Assembly (NCBI RefSeq): GCF_022179545.1
Contig: NZ_AP025518.1
Span: 2,542,001-2,606,000 of the forward strand
Direction: 5' to 3'
DNA length: 64,000 bases
DNA from: Mycolicibacterium fortuitum subsp. fortuitum
Lineage (GTDB): Bacteria; Actinomycetota; Actinomycetes; Mycobacteriales; Mycobacteriaceae
Shown: piece after piece, positions 1-9,206 of the stretch
Layout of the letters: every line of letters starts with the position of its first letter
Position numbering within the stretch: the first letter of the stretch is position 1
The notes under the pieces: model-generated
The model's input: only the letters and a program-made list of their open reading frames with translations
The model's database searches: none
What the model was told of the DNA's origin: nothing
Position numbers and translations under genes: made by a program

Positions 1-514
1 CGACGCCGCCGCCGGCCAGCAGCGCCGGCAGCGATGAGGCGAAGCGGATCCGGTGGTTGTCCTCGGTGATGTACAGCGGTTTGATGCCCAGCCGGTCGCG
101 GCCCAGCAGCACGCGACCGGTGTCCCGCTCGACGATCGCGAACGCGAACATCCCCATCAGGTGCTCGACGAACCGGTCACCCCAGTGGTGATAGGCCTTG
201 AGCAACACCTCGGTGTCGCTGTGCGAGAAGAAGCGGTAGCCGTGCCCGGACAGCTCGCGGCGCAACTCCTGGTAGTTGTAAATGCAGCCGTTCCAGCAAA
301 CGGTCAACCCCAATTCGGGATCGACCATGGGCTGGGCGCCCGCTTCGGTCAGGTCAATGATTTTCAGGCGACGATGGCCCAGCGCGACCCGGCCCTGCGA
401 CCACACACCGGCCGCGTCCGGACCCCTGGGTTCCATCGCGTCTGCCATGGCCGACACCGCGGAAATATCCGGTGTCCGGCCATCGAGACGCACCTCCCCG
501 GCGGCTCCACACAT
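1..514 (-). CDS. N-acetylglutaminylglutamine amidotransferase, N-terminal part (runs off window)
   Basis: This is the glutamine-hydrolysing half of an asparagine-synthase-like enzyme. The protein starts MCG, so Cys2 is the expected N-terminal nucleophile of the class II glutaminase domain. About 171 codons are present; the synthetase domain lies outside the window. Motifs RGPDAAG, GHRRLKIIDL, WNGCIYNY, SDTEVLLKAY, GMFAFAI and DRLGIKPLY are intact. The wording (GEVRLDGRTPD, AQPMVDPELGL, FASSLPALL) matches the family that amidates the osmolyte precursor N-acetylglutaminylglutamine better than biosynthetic AsnB; that assignment is from memory of the family. The gene is divergent from the SNF2 helicase, with 97 bases between the starts. 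The usual partner genes (acetyl-dipeptide synthetase, peptidase) would be expected to its left. Confidence 0.8.
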   Translation of the reverse strand, partial: MCGAAGEVRLDGRTPDISAVSAMADAMEPRGPDAAGVWSQGRVALGHRRLKIIDLTEAGAQPMVDPELGLTVCWNGCIYNYQELRRELSGHGYRFFSHSDTEVLLKAYHHWGDRFVEHLMGMFAFAIVERDTGRVLLGRDRLGIKPLYITEDNHRIRFASSLPALLAGGGV

Positions 515-599
515 CAGTTCGACCCTACACAGAATCTGGCTGTGGTGCGCCACCGGCAGCGTGTCGGGGGTGTGACCAGGACATGTCGGGCGGTGGCCC

Positions 600-605
600 T
601 ATTCT
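600..605 (+). promoter_or_regulatory. -10 hexamer TATTCT, leaderless start for the helicase gene
   Basis: TATTCT ends 6 nt before the ATG at 612, and no Shine-Dalgarno sequence precedes that ATG. This fits the mycobacterial SigA -10 consensus TANNNT with transcription starting at the A of ATG. I see no convincing -35. Confidence 0.45.
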
Positions 606-611
606 CCTCCC

Positions 612-3600
612 ATGAGGCCTGAATTCGGCTTCGGGATAGCCCGTGACGAGCTCATTCGTGATTTCGGCGCGCAGTCGACCGTGCGCGGTGAGCGCTATGC
701 CGCCGAAGGCCGGGTGCGCGACATCGAGTTCGATGACGAGGACCGGGTGCTGCGGGGACGGTGTGTGGGTTCGCATGGTCAGCTCTATGTCCTTGAGGTC
801 GGACTATCACCCGGCAGCCGGGCTGTCGTCGAGTGGGCACTGTGTTCATGCCCAGTGGGGTCGTTCTGCAAACATGCCGTCGCCCTCGTCCTGGCGGCGG
901 CGCCGGCCGATGCGGCGCATCAGCCGGTCGAGCGATGGCGTTACGTGCTCGACAAGGTGCTCGACGAAGTCGCCGTTCCGGAAGGCGGCGGCAAACCGAT
1001 CGCGCTGGAGTTCTCCATCGGTGCGCCGACGCGCTACCGCCCAGGGACGTTGCTGCTGCTGCGGCCGCTCACGCTCGGTAAGCGGGGTACCTGGATCACC
1101 CGGGCACTGACGTGGCGTCGCCTCGCCGACTACGCCGACTCCGGAGAGTTCGATCGCGACCAATACCGGGCGGTGCGGGGGCTGGTGTCGGAGATGCAGC
1201 GGTTCTCCTCGCCGCACAGCGGTGAGGGCATGATGCTCAACGGAATGCCCGCCACCTTGTGGCCGCGGCTCGATGAGGTACTCGACGCCGGAGTGACCAT
1301 CCTGGCCGACGCGGCGACCGGTATCCGTGCGGTCGAGTTGGCCAAGAACGTCCACCTTCGATTGAACTTCGCCGCCGAAGATGGTGGCGGTGCGTTGATG
1401 TCGGTATCGCTCATCGTCGACGGGCAGGAGCGCGACGCCGACGGTGTCGGGCTGATCGGGATGCCGGCTCCCCACGGGATGTTTCAGGTGGTCGATTCCG
1501 TACTGCGCCTGGGCGCGTTCGATCCGGTGCCCGGGCGCACCATGGCTGAACTGCTCGGCCACCAAGAGCAGGTGCACATTCCCGCTGATATGGCGCGTGA
1601 ACTCGCAGTTGACATCCTGCCCCGGTTGGCGAGCAGCGTGGACATGGAGGTCGCCGATGGCCTGTTCGTTCCGCCGACCATCACGGGACCGAAGCCCGCG
1701 TTGACGGTCAAGATCGTCGACGGCGGTGCGCGGGTTTTCTGGAGCACGCGCTACGAGGTCAATGAGCAGCACCACGACTTCGACCCGTTGTCCTCGGCGG
1801 GCCTGATCGGATACCGCGATGCGGCCGCCGAAGAGGAGCTCTGGCAGCGGGTGCTGCCCGCGTTGCAGGCGGTTGCCGCTGCCGCCCAAGACTGGAAACG
1901 CCAAGCCACACAGCACGTCAACCGGCGGATCTCCACGACGCTCGACACCGAGGCCGTTCACGAGTTGCGGGCCATAGTCAAGTCCGCGAGCGTCCTGGAC
2001 GCCGTCGCGGCGGCGTCCCGGCGCACGCTGCTGGGTGGGGTGGATCTCACCGAGGTGGAGGCTGCGGTGCTGTGTGACCAGACGCTGCCGCAGCTGGACT
2101 GCTACGCCGACCTGATCATCGATGCCGACCACCGGTATCGGGCCGCCGCCGCGGACCCGGTGGTGTCGTTCTCCGCGGATACCCAACTTGCGGGCGACTG
2201 GTTCAGCCTGAACGTCACGGTGGGCGTCGACGGTGAAACAGTGGCACTGGCAGAGCTGATCAGTGAATTAGCCTCTGGCGCAACACATATGATGCTCCCG
2301 TCGGGTATCTACTTCCGGCTGGACACGCCCGAGCTGGTCCGGTTGAGGGACCTGCTCGACGAGGCGCGTGCGCTCGGCGAGATCGACGGGGACCGGGTCA
2401 ATGCGGCGTCGCTCAACGTCACGCTGTGGGATGAACTGCTCGAGCTCGGTGTGGTCGACGAGCAGCTGGCCCGGTGGCGGGCCAATCTGGCGCGGTTGGC
2501 CGCCGCGCGTCCGCCGGTGCCCGTCGAGCCGCCCGTCGGATTGAAAGCGGACCTGCGTGATTATCAGCGGGACGGGTTGGACTGGCTGTCGTTCCTGTGG
2601 GACAACGGAATCGGTGGCGTCCTCGCTGACGACATGGGTCTGGGGAAGACTGTGCAGACCTTGGCGCTGATCACTCGCGCGGTGAGCGGCGGAGCTGGAA
2701 AGTTTCTCGTGGTGGCGCCCACCAGCGTCGCGCGTAACTGGGCGGCCGAGTGTGCCAAGTTCACCCCCGATCTGAACGCGGTGGTCGTCACATCCACCGT
2801 TGCCAAGGCAGCCGGGGGGTTGGCCGACCAGGTGGCCGCAGCCGATATCGTCGTCACCTCCTACACGCTGTTGCGCATGGATGTCGCCGAGTACTCGCAA
2901 ATTCCCTGGGCTGGAATGATTCTCGACGAAGCGCAGTTCGTCAAGAATCACCACAGCAAGACCCATCAGGCCGCCCGGCTGCTGGATGTGCCGTTCAAGT
3001 TGGCGATCACCGGCACACCTATGGAGAACAACCTGATGGAGCTGTGGTCGCTGCTGTCGATCACCGTTCCGGGTCTGTACCCATCGCCGAAGGTGTTCGA
3101 GACGTACTTCCGTAAGCCGATCGAATCCGGTCAGGCCGACGACCTGCTTCCGGTGCTGCGCCGGCGGGTCAAGCCGGTGTTGCTGCGGCGGACCAAAGGC
3201 CAGGTGCTCACCGAGCTGCCCCCGAAGAGTGAGCAGGTGTTGACCATCGGCCTGAGCGCCAAACACCGCAAGATCTATGACACGCGGCTGGCCAGGGAGC
3301 GCCAGAAGGTGTTGGGGCTGCTGGGGGATTGGGAGAAGAACCGCTTCCAGATCTTCCGGTCACTGACTCTGCTACGCCAGCTCAGCCTGCACCCGGGTTT
3401 GGTCGACGACTCTGCCCGCTCCGTGGGTTCGGCCAAGATCGACTTCCTGGTCGAACAACTCGAGCAACTGGTGGCCGAGGGACACAGTGCGCTGGTGTTC
3501 AGTCAGTTCACCGGATTCCTCGGCATCGTCAGGTCGCATCTGGATTCCGCGGGCATCGCCTACAGCTACCTCGACGGTTCCGTCAACTCCGACGGGAGGG

Positions 3601-3938
3601 CCAGAGCCATCGAGGACTTCGGTTCCGGCACCAAACAGGTGTTCCTGATCAGCCTCAAGGCGGGCGGGTTCGGTCTCAACCTCACCACCGCCGACTATTG
3701 CTTTTTGTGCGACCCGTGGTGGAGTCCGGCCGCCGAAGCGCAGGCCGTCGACCGGGCCCACCGCATCGGGCAGGTCCGGTCGGTGAGCGTCTACCGCCTG
3801 GTCGCCGAGAACACCATCGAGGAGAAGGTGGTCGCATTGCAGGACCGTAAGCGGGCCTTGTTCGCCGCGGTGGTCGATGACGGCGATCTGTTCGGCTCGG
3901 CCATCACCGCCTCCGACATCCGCGAGTTGCTGGGCTGA
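612..3938 (+). CDS. SNF2-family ATP-dependent helicase/translocase with N-terminal SWIM zinc finger
   Basis: A 1108-residue Swi2/Snf2 DNA translocase. A SWIM finger lies near residues 78-88 (CSC then CKH, pattern CxC-x(5)-CxH). The Walker A region (DMGLGKT, about residue 675), DEAQ box (about 771), GTPMENNLMELWSLL, the helicase-C motifs (FSQFTGF, about 962) and the C-terminal AEAQAVDRAHRIGQ box are all intact, so both RecA-like lobes should be active. Between the SWIM and helicase domains are about 500 residues of family-typical but functionally uncharacterised sequence. The protein probably remodels nucleoprotein or acts in DNA repair; no specific partner can be inferred. Its stop codon abuts the stop of the convergent permease, and the two together form the palindrome TGATCA. 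Confidence 0.9.
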   Translation: MRPEFGFGIARDELIRDFGAQSTVRGERYAAEGRVRDIEFDDEDRVLRGRCVGSHGQLYVLEVGLSPGSRAVVEWALCSCPVGSFCKHAVALVLAAAPADAAHQPVERWRYVLDKVLDEVAVPEGGGKPIALEFSIGAPTRYRPGTLLLLRPLTLGKRGTWITRALTWRRLADYADSGEFDRDQYRAVRGLVSEMQRFSSPHSGEGMMLNGMPATLWPRLDEVLDAGVTILADAATGIRAVELAKNVHLRLNFAAEDGGGALMSVSLIVDGQERDADGVGLIGMPAPHGMFQVVDSVLRLGAFDPVPGRTMAELLGHQEQVHIPADMARELAVDILPRLASSVDMEVADGLFVPPTITGPKPALTVKIVDGGARVFWSTRYEVNEQHHDFDPLSSAGLIGYRDAAAEEELWQRVLPALQAVAAAAQDWKRQATQHVNRRISTTLDTEAVHELRAIVKSASVLDAVAAASRRTLLGGVDLTEVEAAVLCDQTLPQLDCYADLIIDADHRYRAAAADPVVSFSADTQLAGDWFSLNVTVGVDGETVALAELISELASGATHMMLPSGIYFRLDTPELVRLRDLLDEARALGEIDGDRVNAASLNVTLWDELLELGVVDEQLARWRANLARLAAARPPVPVEPPVGLKADLRDYQRDGLDWLSFLWDNGIGGVLADDMGLGKTVQTLALITRAVSGGAGKFLVVAPTSVARNWAAECAKFTPDLNAVVVTSTVAKAAGGLADQVAAADIVVTSYTLLRMDVAEYSQIPWAGMILDEAQFVKNHHSKTHQAARLLDVPFKLAITGTPMENNLMELWSLLSITVPGLYPSPKVFETYFRKPIESGQADDLLPVLRRRVKPVLLRRTKGQVLTELPPKSEQVLTIGLSAKHRKIYDTRLARERQKVLGLLGDWEKNRFQIFRSLTLLRQLSLHPGLVDDSARSVGSAKIDFLVEQLEQLVAEGHSALVFSQFTGFLGIVRSHLDSAGIAYSYLDGSVNSDGRARAIEDFGSGTKQVFLISLKAGGFGLNLTTADYCFLCDPWWSPAAEAQAVDRAHRIGQVRSVSVYRLVAENTIEEKVVALQDRKRALFAAVVDDGDLFGSAITASDIRELLG

Positions 3939-5528
3939 TCAACCGGCCACCGGTGTCGTCGTGTCGTCGACCTGTTTGATAGGTCCGGTGAACCAGTGCT
4001 TCACCGACACGTGCCAGTAGGCGAACAGCAGTACCAGTACGCCGCCGACCAGTAGTGGGGTGTAGTTCACGAACTTCCATTGGAAGCTCGGGTCCCACGG
4101 CATGCCGCCCAGGGACGTCGGGAACATGGCGATCACCGAGGTGACGATGATCTCGACGATCGCCACGGGCGCCATCCACTTGTACTTGTTGCCGACGTTC
4201 CACTTGCCCTGCTCGAAGGAGTCACCGGCCTTCCATCGGTAATAGATCGGTACGGCGAAGCACAGGTACAGCCCGACCACGCCGATCGAGACGACCGCGT
4301 AGAAAGCGACCGGCGAGGGCACGTCCACGCCGTTGACCGGAATCTTCACCGGCACGATGGCGGGCAGGGTGATGATGGCCGCGACCACCGCCGTGACGAT
4401 GACGGCGTTGGCGGGCACGCGGGTGGCGCTGACCTTCGACCAGAGTTGGTGCCCGGGTACCGCGCGGTCGCGGCTGAAAGCGAACAGCATCCGCGAGGCA
4501 CTCGTCTGGCAGGCGGTGGTGCAGAACAGTTGACCCGCGGTGGCGATCAGCAGAACGACGCCTGCCCACTTCGATCCGAGCGCCTGGGTGAAGATCGTCG
4601 CGACGGCACCGCCGTTGGCCGACACCTCGTCGGAGTTCTGCACGGCGAACAGGAACGACAGCAGCAGGATCCAGCCGCCGATCGCCGAGTAGAAGATCGA
4701 CTGCCAGATGCCCTTCGCGGCGGCGTTGGCGGCGCTCTTTGTCTCTTCGGACAGATGCGCCGACGCGTCGTACCCGGTGATCGTGTACTGCGTGAGGATT
4801 GCCGAGATCGGGAGCACGAACAACAGGAAGCCCCAGCCGGAGGTGGAGCCCGAGAAGATCCCGGAATTGTTGATCGTCTTGGCGAAAACGTCGGAGACAC
4901 TGGCGTGTTGGTCTGGCAGTAGCCACAGGATCGCGATGACGGCCGTGGCGCCGGCGACGTGCCACCACACCGAGACGTTGTTGATGACGGCGAGCAGGTG
5001 AGACGAGAAGATGTTGATCACGGCTGAGACCGCAAGGATGACCAGGAACATGATGAACACCCGGGTCAGGCTGTAGCCGGCGAGCCAGGATTCACTGAAT
5101 GTCCCGAGGGTGAGGTCCAGGAACGTCGCGCTGCCGTAGGACACGGACGCCAGGATCGCGACCAGACCGATGAGGTTGAGCCAGCCGGTGTAGAAGCCGG
5201 CTTTCGGGCCACCGAGTTTCGATGCCCACCAATAGATCCCACCGGAGGTGGGATATGCGGACACCAGTTCGGCCAGACAGAACCCGATGATCAGGATGAA
5301 CACCGACACGATCGGCCAGCCCCACGCGATGGCCGCCGGACCACCGTTGTTCCAGCCGAGCCCGAAGGAGGTGAAGCAGCCGGCCAGGATGGAGATGATC
5401 GAGAACGAGATCGCGAAGTTGGAGAACCCGGACCAGGACCGTGAGAGTTCCTGGACGTACCCGAGCTTGGCGAGGTGTTGTTCGTCGTCTGAGAGATGTT
5501 CGGTGAGTTCTTCGTGCCCCTCGGGCAT
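3939..5528 (-). CDS. APC-superfamily amino acid/amine permease
   Basis: A 529-residue integral membrane transporter. It begins with a roughly 35-residue acidic cytoplasmic tail (EELTEHLSDDEQHL), followed by about 12 hydrophobic segments. The first of these carry typical amino acid-polyamine-organocation signatures (FAISFSIISILAG, GGIYWWASKLGG). A good AGGAG ribosome site precedes the ATG. The gene is divergent from the GlnA4-type ligase (189 bp between the two starts), which suggests it imports the amine or amino alcohol that the cluster processes, as PuuP does for putrescine in E. coli. The substrate is inferred from context only; GABA, polyamines and ethanolamine are all possible. Confidence 0.85.
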   Translation of the reverse strand: MPEGHEELTEHLSDDEQHLAKLGYVQELSRSWSGFSNFAISFSIISILAGCFTSFGLGWNNGGPAAIAWGWPIVSVFILIIGFCLAELVSAYPTSGGIYWWASKLGGPKAGFYTGWLNLIGLVAILASVSYGSATFLDLTLGTFSESWLAGYSLTRVFIMFLVILAVSAVINIFSSHLLAVINNVSVWWHVAGATAVIAILWLLPDQHASVSDVFAKTINNSGIFSGSTSGWGFLLFVLPISAILTQYTITGYDASAHLSEETKSAANAAAKGIWQSIFYSAIGGWILLLSFLFAVQNSDEVSANGGAVATIFTQALGSKWAGVVLLIATAGQLFCTTACQTSASRMLFAFSRDRAVPGHQLWSKVSATRVPANAVIVTAVVAAIITLPAIVPVKIPVNGVDVPSPVAFYAVVSIGVVGLYLCFAVPIYYRWKAGDSFEQGKWNVGNKYKWMAPVAIVEIIVTSVIAMFPTSLGGMPWDPSFQWKFVNYTPLLVGGVLVLLFAYWHVSVKHWFTGPIKQVDDTTTPVAG

Positions 5529-5717
5529 GGCGGCTCCTGGTGTGCAGAGGCGTGGGCGGTCTGCACACGGACAATAGAGTGTTATTGGTCTGCTGTCCTA
5601 CCTTTCGAACGTGACAATCATGCTGATTCGGGGCACGATCATGACGTCATCGGCAAGGCAATGGTCGGCTGGACGTCAGGTTGGCCACCGAGTCCCACAC
5701 GGGCAGGAGGGTGCGCA
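5529..5717. promoter_or_regulatory. Divergent control region between permease and glnA4, with palindrome ATGACGTCAT
   Basis: This 189-bp intergenic region must hold both promoters. A perfect 10-bp palindrome, ATGACGTCAT, sits at 5641-5650, about 68 bases upstream of the glnA4 start. It could be an operator for the cluster's GntR regulator, but nothing in the sequence proves that. No convincing GlnR box (GTNAC-N6-GAAAC) is visible. A strong AGGAGG ribosome site lies at 5705-5710. Confidence 0.35.
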
Positions 5718-7085
5718 ATGAGCCAGAACCCCGGCATGCTGGCACAAGCCGACCTGGAGCAAATGGTGGCGGCGGGTGAGATCGATACCGTGATCGTCGC
5801 TTTCTGCGATATGCAGGGCCGGCTGACCGGCAAGCGGGTTTCCGGCCGGCTGTTCGTCGAGGAGGTCGCGGCCCACGGCGCGGAGTGTTGCAACTATCTG
5901 CTCGCGGTCGACGTCGACATGAACACTGTCGCCGGCTACGCGATGTCGAGCTGGGACACCGGCTACGGCGACATGGTGATGACGGCCGACTTCAGTACCT
6001 TGCGGTTGATCCCGTGGTTGCCCGGCACCGCCCTGGTGATGGCTGATCTGTCATGGCTGGACGGTCGGCCCGTCGAGCAGGCACCGCGCAGCATTCTCAA
6101 CCGGCAGATCGACCGGTTGTCCGAGCGAAAGCTGGTGCCCTACGTCGGGACCGAGCTGGAATTCATGGTGTTCGACAACACTTTCCGCGAGGCCTGGGCC
6201 GCAGGCTACCGGGACCTGACGCCGGCCAGCGACTACAACGTCGACTACGCCATGATGGCGTCCACCCGGATGGAGCCGCTGCTGCGCGACATCCGCATCG
6301 GCATGGAGGGCGCCGGACTGTACTGCGAAGGCGTCAAGGGGGAGTGCAACCTCGGTCAGCAGGAGATCGCGTTCCGTTACGACCATGCCCGCAACACCTG
6401 CGACAACCACACGATCTACAAGAACGGTGCCAAGGAGATCGCCGACCAGCACGGCAAGAGCCTGACGTTCATGGCGAAATTCGATGAGCGCGAGGGCAAC
6501 AGTTGTCACATCCACATCTCGCTGCGCGGCGAGGACGGAACACCGGTCTTCGCCGACCCGGCGGGCCCGCACGGGATGTCACCCATGTTCGGCAGCTTCA
6601 TTGCGGGCCAGTTGGCCACGCTGCGAGAACTGACTTTGTTCTACGCGCCGAACATCAACTCCTACAAGCGGTTTGCCGATGGAAGTTTTGCGCCCACGGC
6701 CATCGCCTGGGGTTTGGACAACCGTACCTGCGCGCTGCGCGTGGTCGGTCATGGGGAGAGTATGCGGGTGGAGTGCCGGGCGCCCGGCGGGGACGTCAAC
6801 CAGTACCTGGCGGTGTCGGCGTTGATCGCGGGCGGACTGTACGGCATCGACCATGAGTTGCAACTGCCCGAGGCGCTGCCAGGTAACGCCTATGCCAGTG
6901 GGGCGCAACGGTTGCCGACCACCCTGGCCGAGGCCGCCGAGCTGTTCGAGAAGTCCGAGGTGGCCCGCACGGCATTCGGTGACGACGTCGTCGAGCACTA
7001 CCTGAACAACGCGCGGGTCGAACTGGCGGCGTTCAATTCCACGGTGACCGACTGGGAAAGGGTGCGTGGCTTTGAACGGCTCTGA
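5718..7085 (+). CDS. glnA4: GlnA4-type glutamine synthetase-like gamma-glutamyl-amine ligase
   Basis: 455 residues, close to the 457 I recall for M. tuberculosis GlnA4 (Rv2860c). The start is fixed by AGGAGG 7 bases upstream. It carries the ATP-grasp-like catalytic core of the GS superfamily: GTELEFMVF (metal-binding Glu), NSCHIHISL, NINSYKRF and VECRAPGGDVNQYLA. GlnA4 proteins are generally not the housekeeping ammonia-assimilating enzyme. Relatives (E. coli PuuA; Streptomyces GlnA3 and GlnA4) ligate glutamate to polyamines or to ethanolamine. The adjoining hydrolase, aldehyde dehydrogenase, SDR and permease support that role here. The next gene starts 1 base after the stop, so the genes are probably co-transcribed. 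Confidence 0.88.
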   Translation: MSQNPGMLAQADLEQMVAAGEIDTVIVAFCDMQGRLTGKRVSGRLFVEEVAAHGAECCNYLLAVDVDMNTVAGYAMSSWDTGYGDMVMTADFSTLRLIPWLPGTALVMADLSWLDGRPVEQAPRSILNRQIDRLSERKLVPYVGTELEFMVFDNTFREAWAAGYRDLTPASDYNVDYAMMASTRMEPLLRDIRIGMEGAGLYCEGVKGECNLGQQEIAFRYDHARNTCDNHTIYKNGAKEIADQHGKSLTFMAKFDEREGNSCHIHISLRGEDGTPVFADPAGPHGMSPMFGSFIAGQLATLRELTLFYAPNINSYKRFADGSFAPTAIAWGLDNRTCALRVVGHGESMRVECRAPGGDVNQYLAVSALIAGGLYGIDHELQLPEALPGNAYASGAQRLPTTLAEAAELFEKSEVARTAFGDDVVEHYLNNARVELAAFNSTVTDWERVRGFERL

Positions 7086-7086
7086 G

Positions 7087-7830
7087 ATGGGCGAGGCAAA
7101 CAGGACTCGACCGGTGATCGGCCTGACCACCTATCTGCAGCAGGCGCAGACCGGAGTGTGGGATGTGCAGGCGAGCTTCCTGCCTCAGATCTACTTCGAG
7201 GGCGTCACCCGCGCAGGGGGCATCGCCGTCCTTCTGCCGCCGCAGCCGGTGAACGGAGACATCACCGACCGGGTCCTCGAGCGCATTGACGGCCTGGTCA
7301 TCACCGGCGGCCCGGACGTCGATCCGGCCCGGTACGGGCAGCAACCGCATCCGACCACCAACGCCCCGGCTGTCGAACGCGATGCCTGGGAGTTCGCACT
7401 CCTGGAATCTGCTCTGCGACGCGGCGTTCCGGTGTTCGGTGTGTGTCGAGGAGCGCAGGTGCTCAACGCCGCGCTGGGCGGCACGCTGCACCAGCACCTG
7501 CCCGATGTGATCGGGAGTACGCACCACCAGAAGGGCAACGCGGTGTTCGGTACCTCCTCGATACGCACCGTGCCGAACACCCGGCTGGCGGCCCTGATCG
7601 GCGAGACATCCGATGCGCAGTGCTACCACCATCAAGCCATCGACCTACTGGGTGACGGGCTGGTGGTCAGCGCTCGCGACGCCGACGGGGTGATCGAGGC
7701 GGTCGAGTTGCCCGGCGAGGCCTTCGTGCTCGGTGTGCAATGGCATCCGGAGGAGACCCTCGATGATCTGCGGCTGTTCGCCGCCGTCGTCGAGGCAGCC
7801 AGAACGTATGCGACAGAGAGGATCTCATGA
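7087..7830 (+). CDS. Class I glutamine-amidotransferase-like hydrolase (peptidase C26), gamma-glutamyl cleavage
   Basis: 247 residues from ATG 7087. An alternative GTG at 7066 adds 7 residues and has a GGGAAAGGG-like ribosome site only a few bases upstream, so the start is not settled. The catalytic nucleophile is the Cys in VFGVCRGAQVLN; the His-Glu pair is in QWHPEE. The family includes PuuD, which releases glutamate from gamma-glutamyl-GABA. In this cluster it should remove the glutamyl group after oxidation of the amine moiety. Homologue of Rv2859c, which has a longer repetitive N-terminus that is absent here. The gene overlaps the aldehyde dehydrogenase start by 4 bases (ATGA). Confidence 0.85.
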   Translation: MGEANRTRPVIGLTTYLQQAQTGVWDVQASFLPQIYFEGVTRAGGIAVLLPPQPVNGDITDRVLERIDGLVITGGPDVDPARYGQQPHPTTNAPAVERDAWEFALLESALRRGVPVFGVCRGAQVLNAALGGTLHQHLPDVIGSTHHQKGNAVFGTSSIRTVPNTRLAALIGETSDAQCYHHQAIDLLGDGLVVSARDADGVIEAVELPGEAFVLGVQWHPEETLDDLRLFAAVVEAARTYATERIS

Positions 7831-9206
7831 CATCCAGCCAGGTCGTCAACCCGGCCACCGAGGAGGTGCTGCGCACCGTCGACCTGCTGGACGTGGGTGC
7901 CGTGGACGACGCCGTCGCACGCGCCGCCGCCGCGCAACGGGCCTGGGCCCGGCTGGCACCGGCTGAGCGGGCAGCGGCACTACGTGCGTTCGCCGCCGTG
8001 GTCGACGCCCATATCGATGAGCTGGCCGCCCTCGAAGTGGCCAATTCGGGGCATCCGATCGGTCAGGCCGAGTGGGAGGCCGGGCACGTCCGGGACGTGC
8101 TGCAGTTCTACGCCGCGGCCCCCGAACGGCTGAGCGGAAAGCAGATCCCGGTAGCCGGCGGCCTGGACGTCACGTTCAACGAGCCTCTCGGTGTCGTCGG
8201 CATCATCACACCGTGGAACTTCCCGATGACCATCGCGGCGTGGGGATTCGCGCCGGCGCTGGCGGCCGGTAACGCGGTGGTGCTCAAGCCCGCTGAATGG
8301 ACGCCGCTGACCACGATGCGGCTCGGTGAGCTCGCCGTCGAATCAGGTTTGCCTGTCGGGCTTTTCCAGGTGCTGCCGGGCAAGGGCTCGGTGGTCGGGG
8401 AGCGGTTCGTCACCCACCCCGGTGTGCGCAAGGTGGTGTTCACCGGTTCCACCGAGGTGGGGACGCGAGTGATGGCCGGCGCGGCGGCACAGGTCAAGCG
8501 CGTGACGCTGGAGTTGGGCGGCAAGAGCGCGAACATCGTGTTCGACGACTGTGATCTGGAGAAGGCTGCCGCGACCGCGCCGTACGGCGTTTTCGACAAC
8601 GCCGGGCAGGACTGCTGTGCTCGCAGCCGGATCTTGGTGCAGCGCAGCGTTTATGACCGCTTCATGGAGCTGCTGGAGCCGGCGGTCAAGGGGGTCGCCG
8701 TGGGCGACCCGACGGCGCGGGACACCGAGATGGGCCCGTTGGTATCGCGGCCGCACTGGGAATCGGTGTCGTCATATGTGCCCGACGACGCCCCGGTGGC
8801 GTTCCGCGGTTCCGCCCCAGAGGGGCGCGGGTTCTGGTTCCCGCCGACGGTGTTGACCCCGCAGCGCACCGATCGCACGGTGACCGAGGAGATCTTCGGC
8901 CCGGTCGTGACCGTGCTGCCGTTCGAGGACGAGGCCGATGCCATAGCGCTGGCCAACGACACGCCCTACGGTTTGTCGGGTTCGATCTGGACCGACAACC
9001 TGTCGCGCGCGATGCGGGTGTCGCGGGCGGTGGAATCGGGCAATCTCAGCGTCAATTCGCATTCGTCGGTGCGCTACAACACGCCGTTCGGTGGCTTCAA
9101 GCAGTCCGGGCTGGGGCGCGAGTTGGGGCCCGACGCACCACTGTCTTTCACCGAAACCAAGAACGTCTTCTTCGCCATAGAAGATCGAGCAGAGGAGTCC
9201 TTTTAA
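7827..9206 (+). CDS. aldC: NAD(P)-dependent aldehyde dehydrogenase
   Basis: 459 residues with all catalytic elements of the ALDH superfamily: TPWNFPMTIA (cofactor pocket and catalytic Asn), FTGSTEVG, ELGGKSAN (general-base Glu) and GQDCCARSR (nucleophilic Cys). The C-terminal oligomerisation region is complete. Homologue of Rv2858c. In the inferred pathway it would oxidise the gamma-glutamyl aldehyde to the acid, as PuuC does. It is translationally coupled on both sides: ATGA overlap upstream and TAATG overlap with the following SDR. Confidence 0.9.
   Translation: MTSSQVVNPATEEVLRTVDLLDVGAVDDAVARAAAAQRAWARLAPAERAAALRAFAAVVDAHIDELAALEVANSGHPIGQAEWEAGHVRDVLQFYAAAPERLSGKQIPVAGGLDVTFNEPLGVVGIITPWNFPMTIAAWGFAPALAAGNAVVLKPAEWTPLTTMRLGELAVESGLPVGLFQVLPGKGSVVGERFVTHPGVRKVVFTGSTEVGTRVMAGAAAQVKRVTLELGGKSANIVFDDCDLEKAAATAPYGVFDNAGQDCCARSRILVQRSVYDRFMELLEPAVKGVAVGDPTARDTEMGPLVSRPHWESVSSYVPDDAPVAFRGSAPEGRGFWFPPTVLTPQRTDRTVTEEIFGPVVTVLPFEDEADAIALANDTPYGLSGSIWTDNLSRAMRVSRAVESGNLSVNSHSSVRYNTPFGGFKQSGLGRELGPDAPLSFTETKNVFFAIEDRAEESF

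Noticed and set aside
5529..5717. GlnR binding site upstream of glnA4
   Set aside because: Only a single GTGAC half is visible near 5610; the second half-site at the right spacing is missing.
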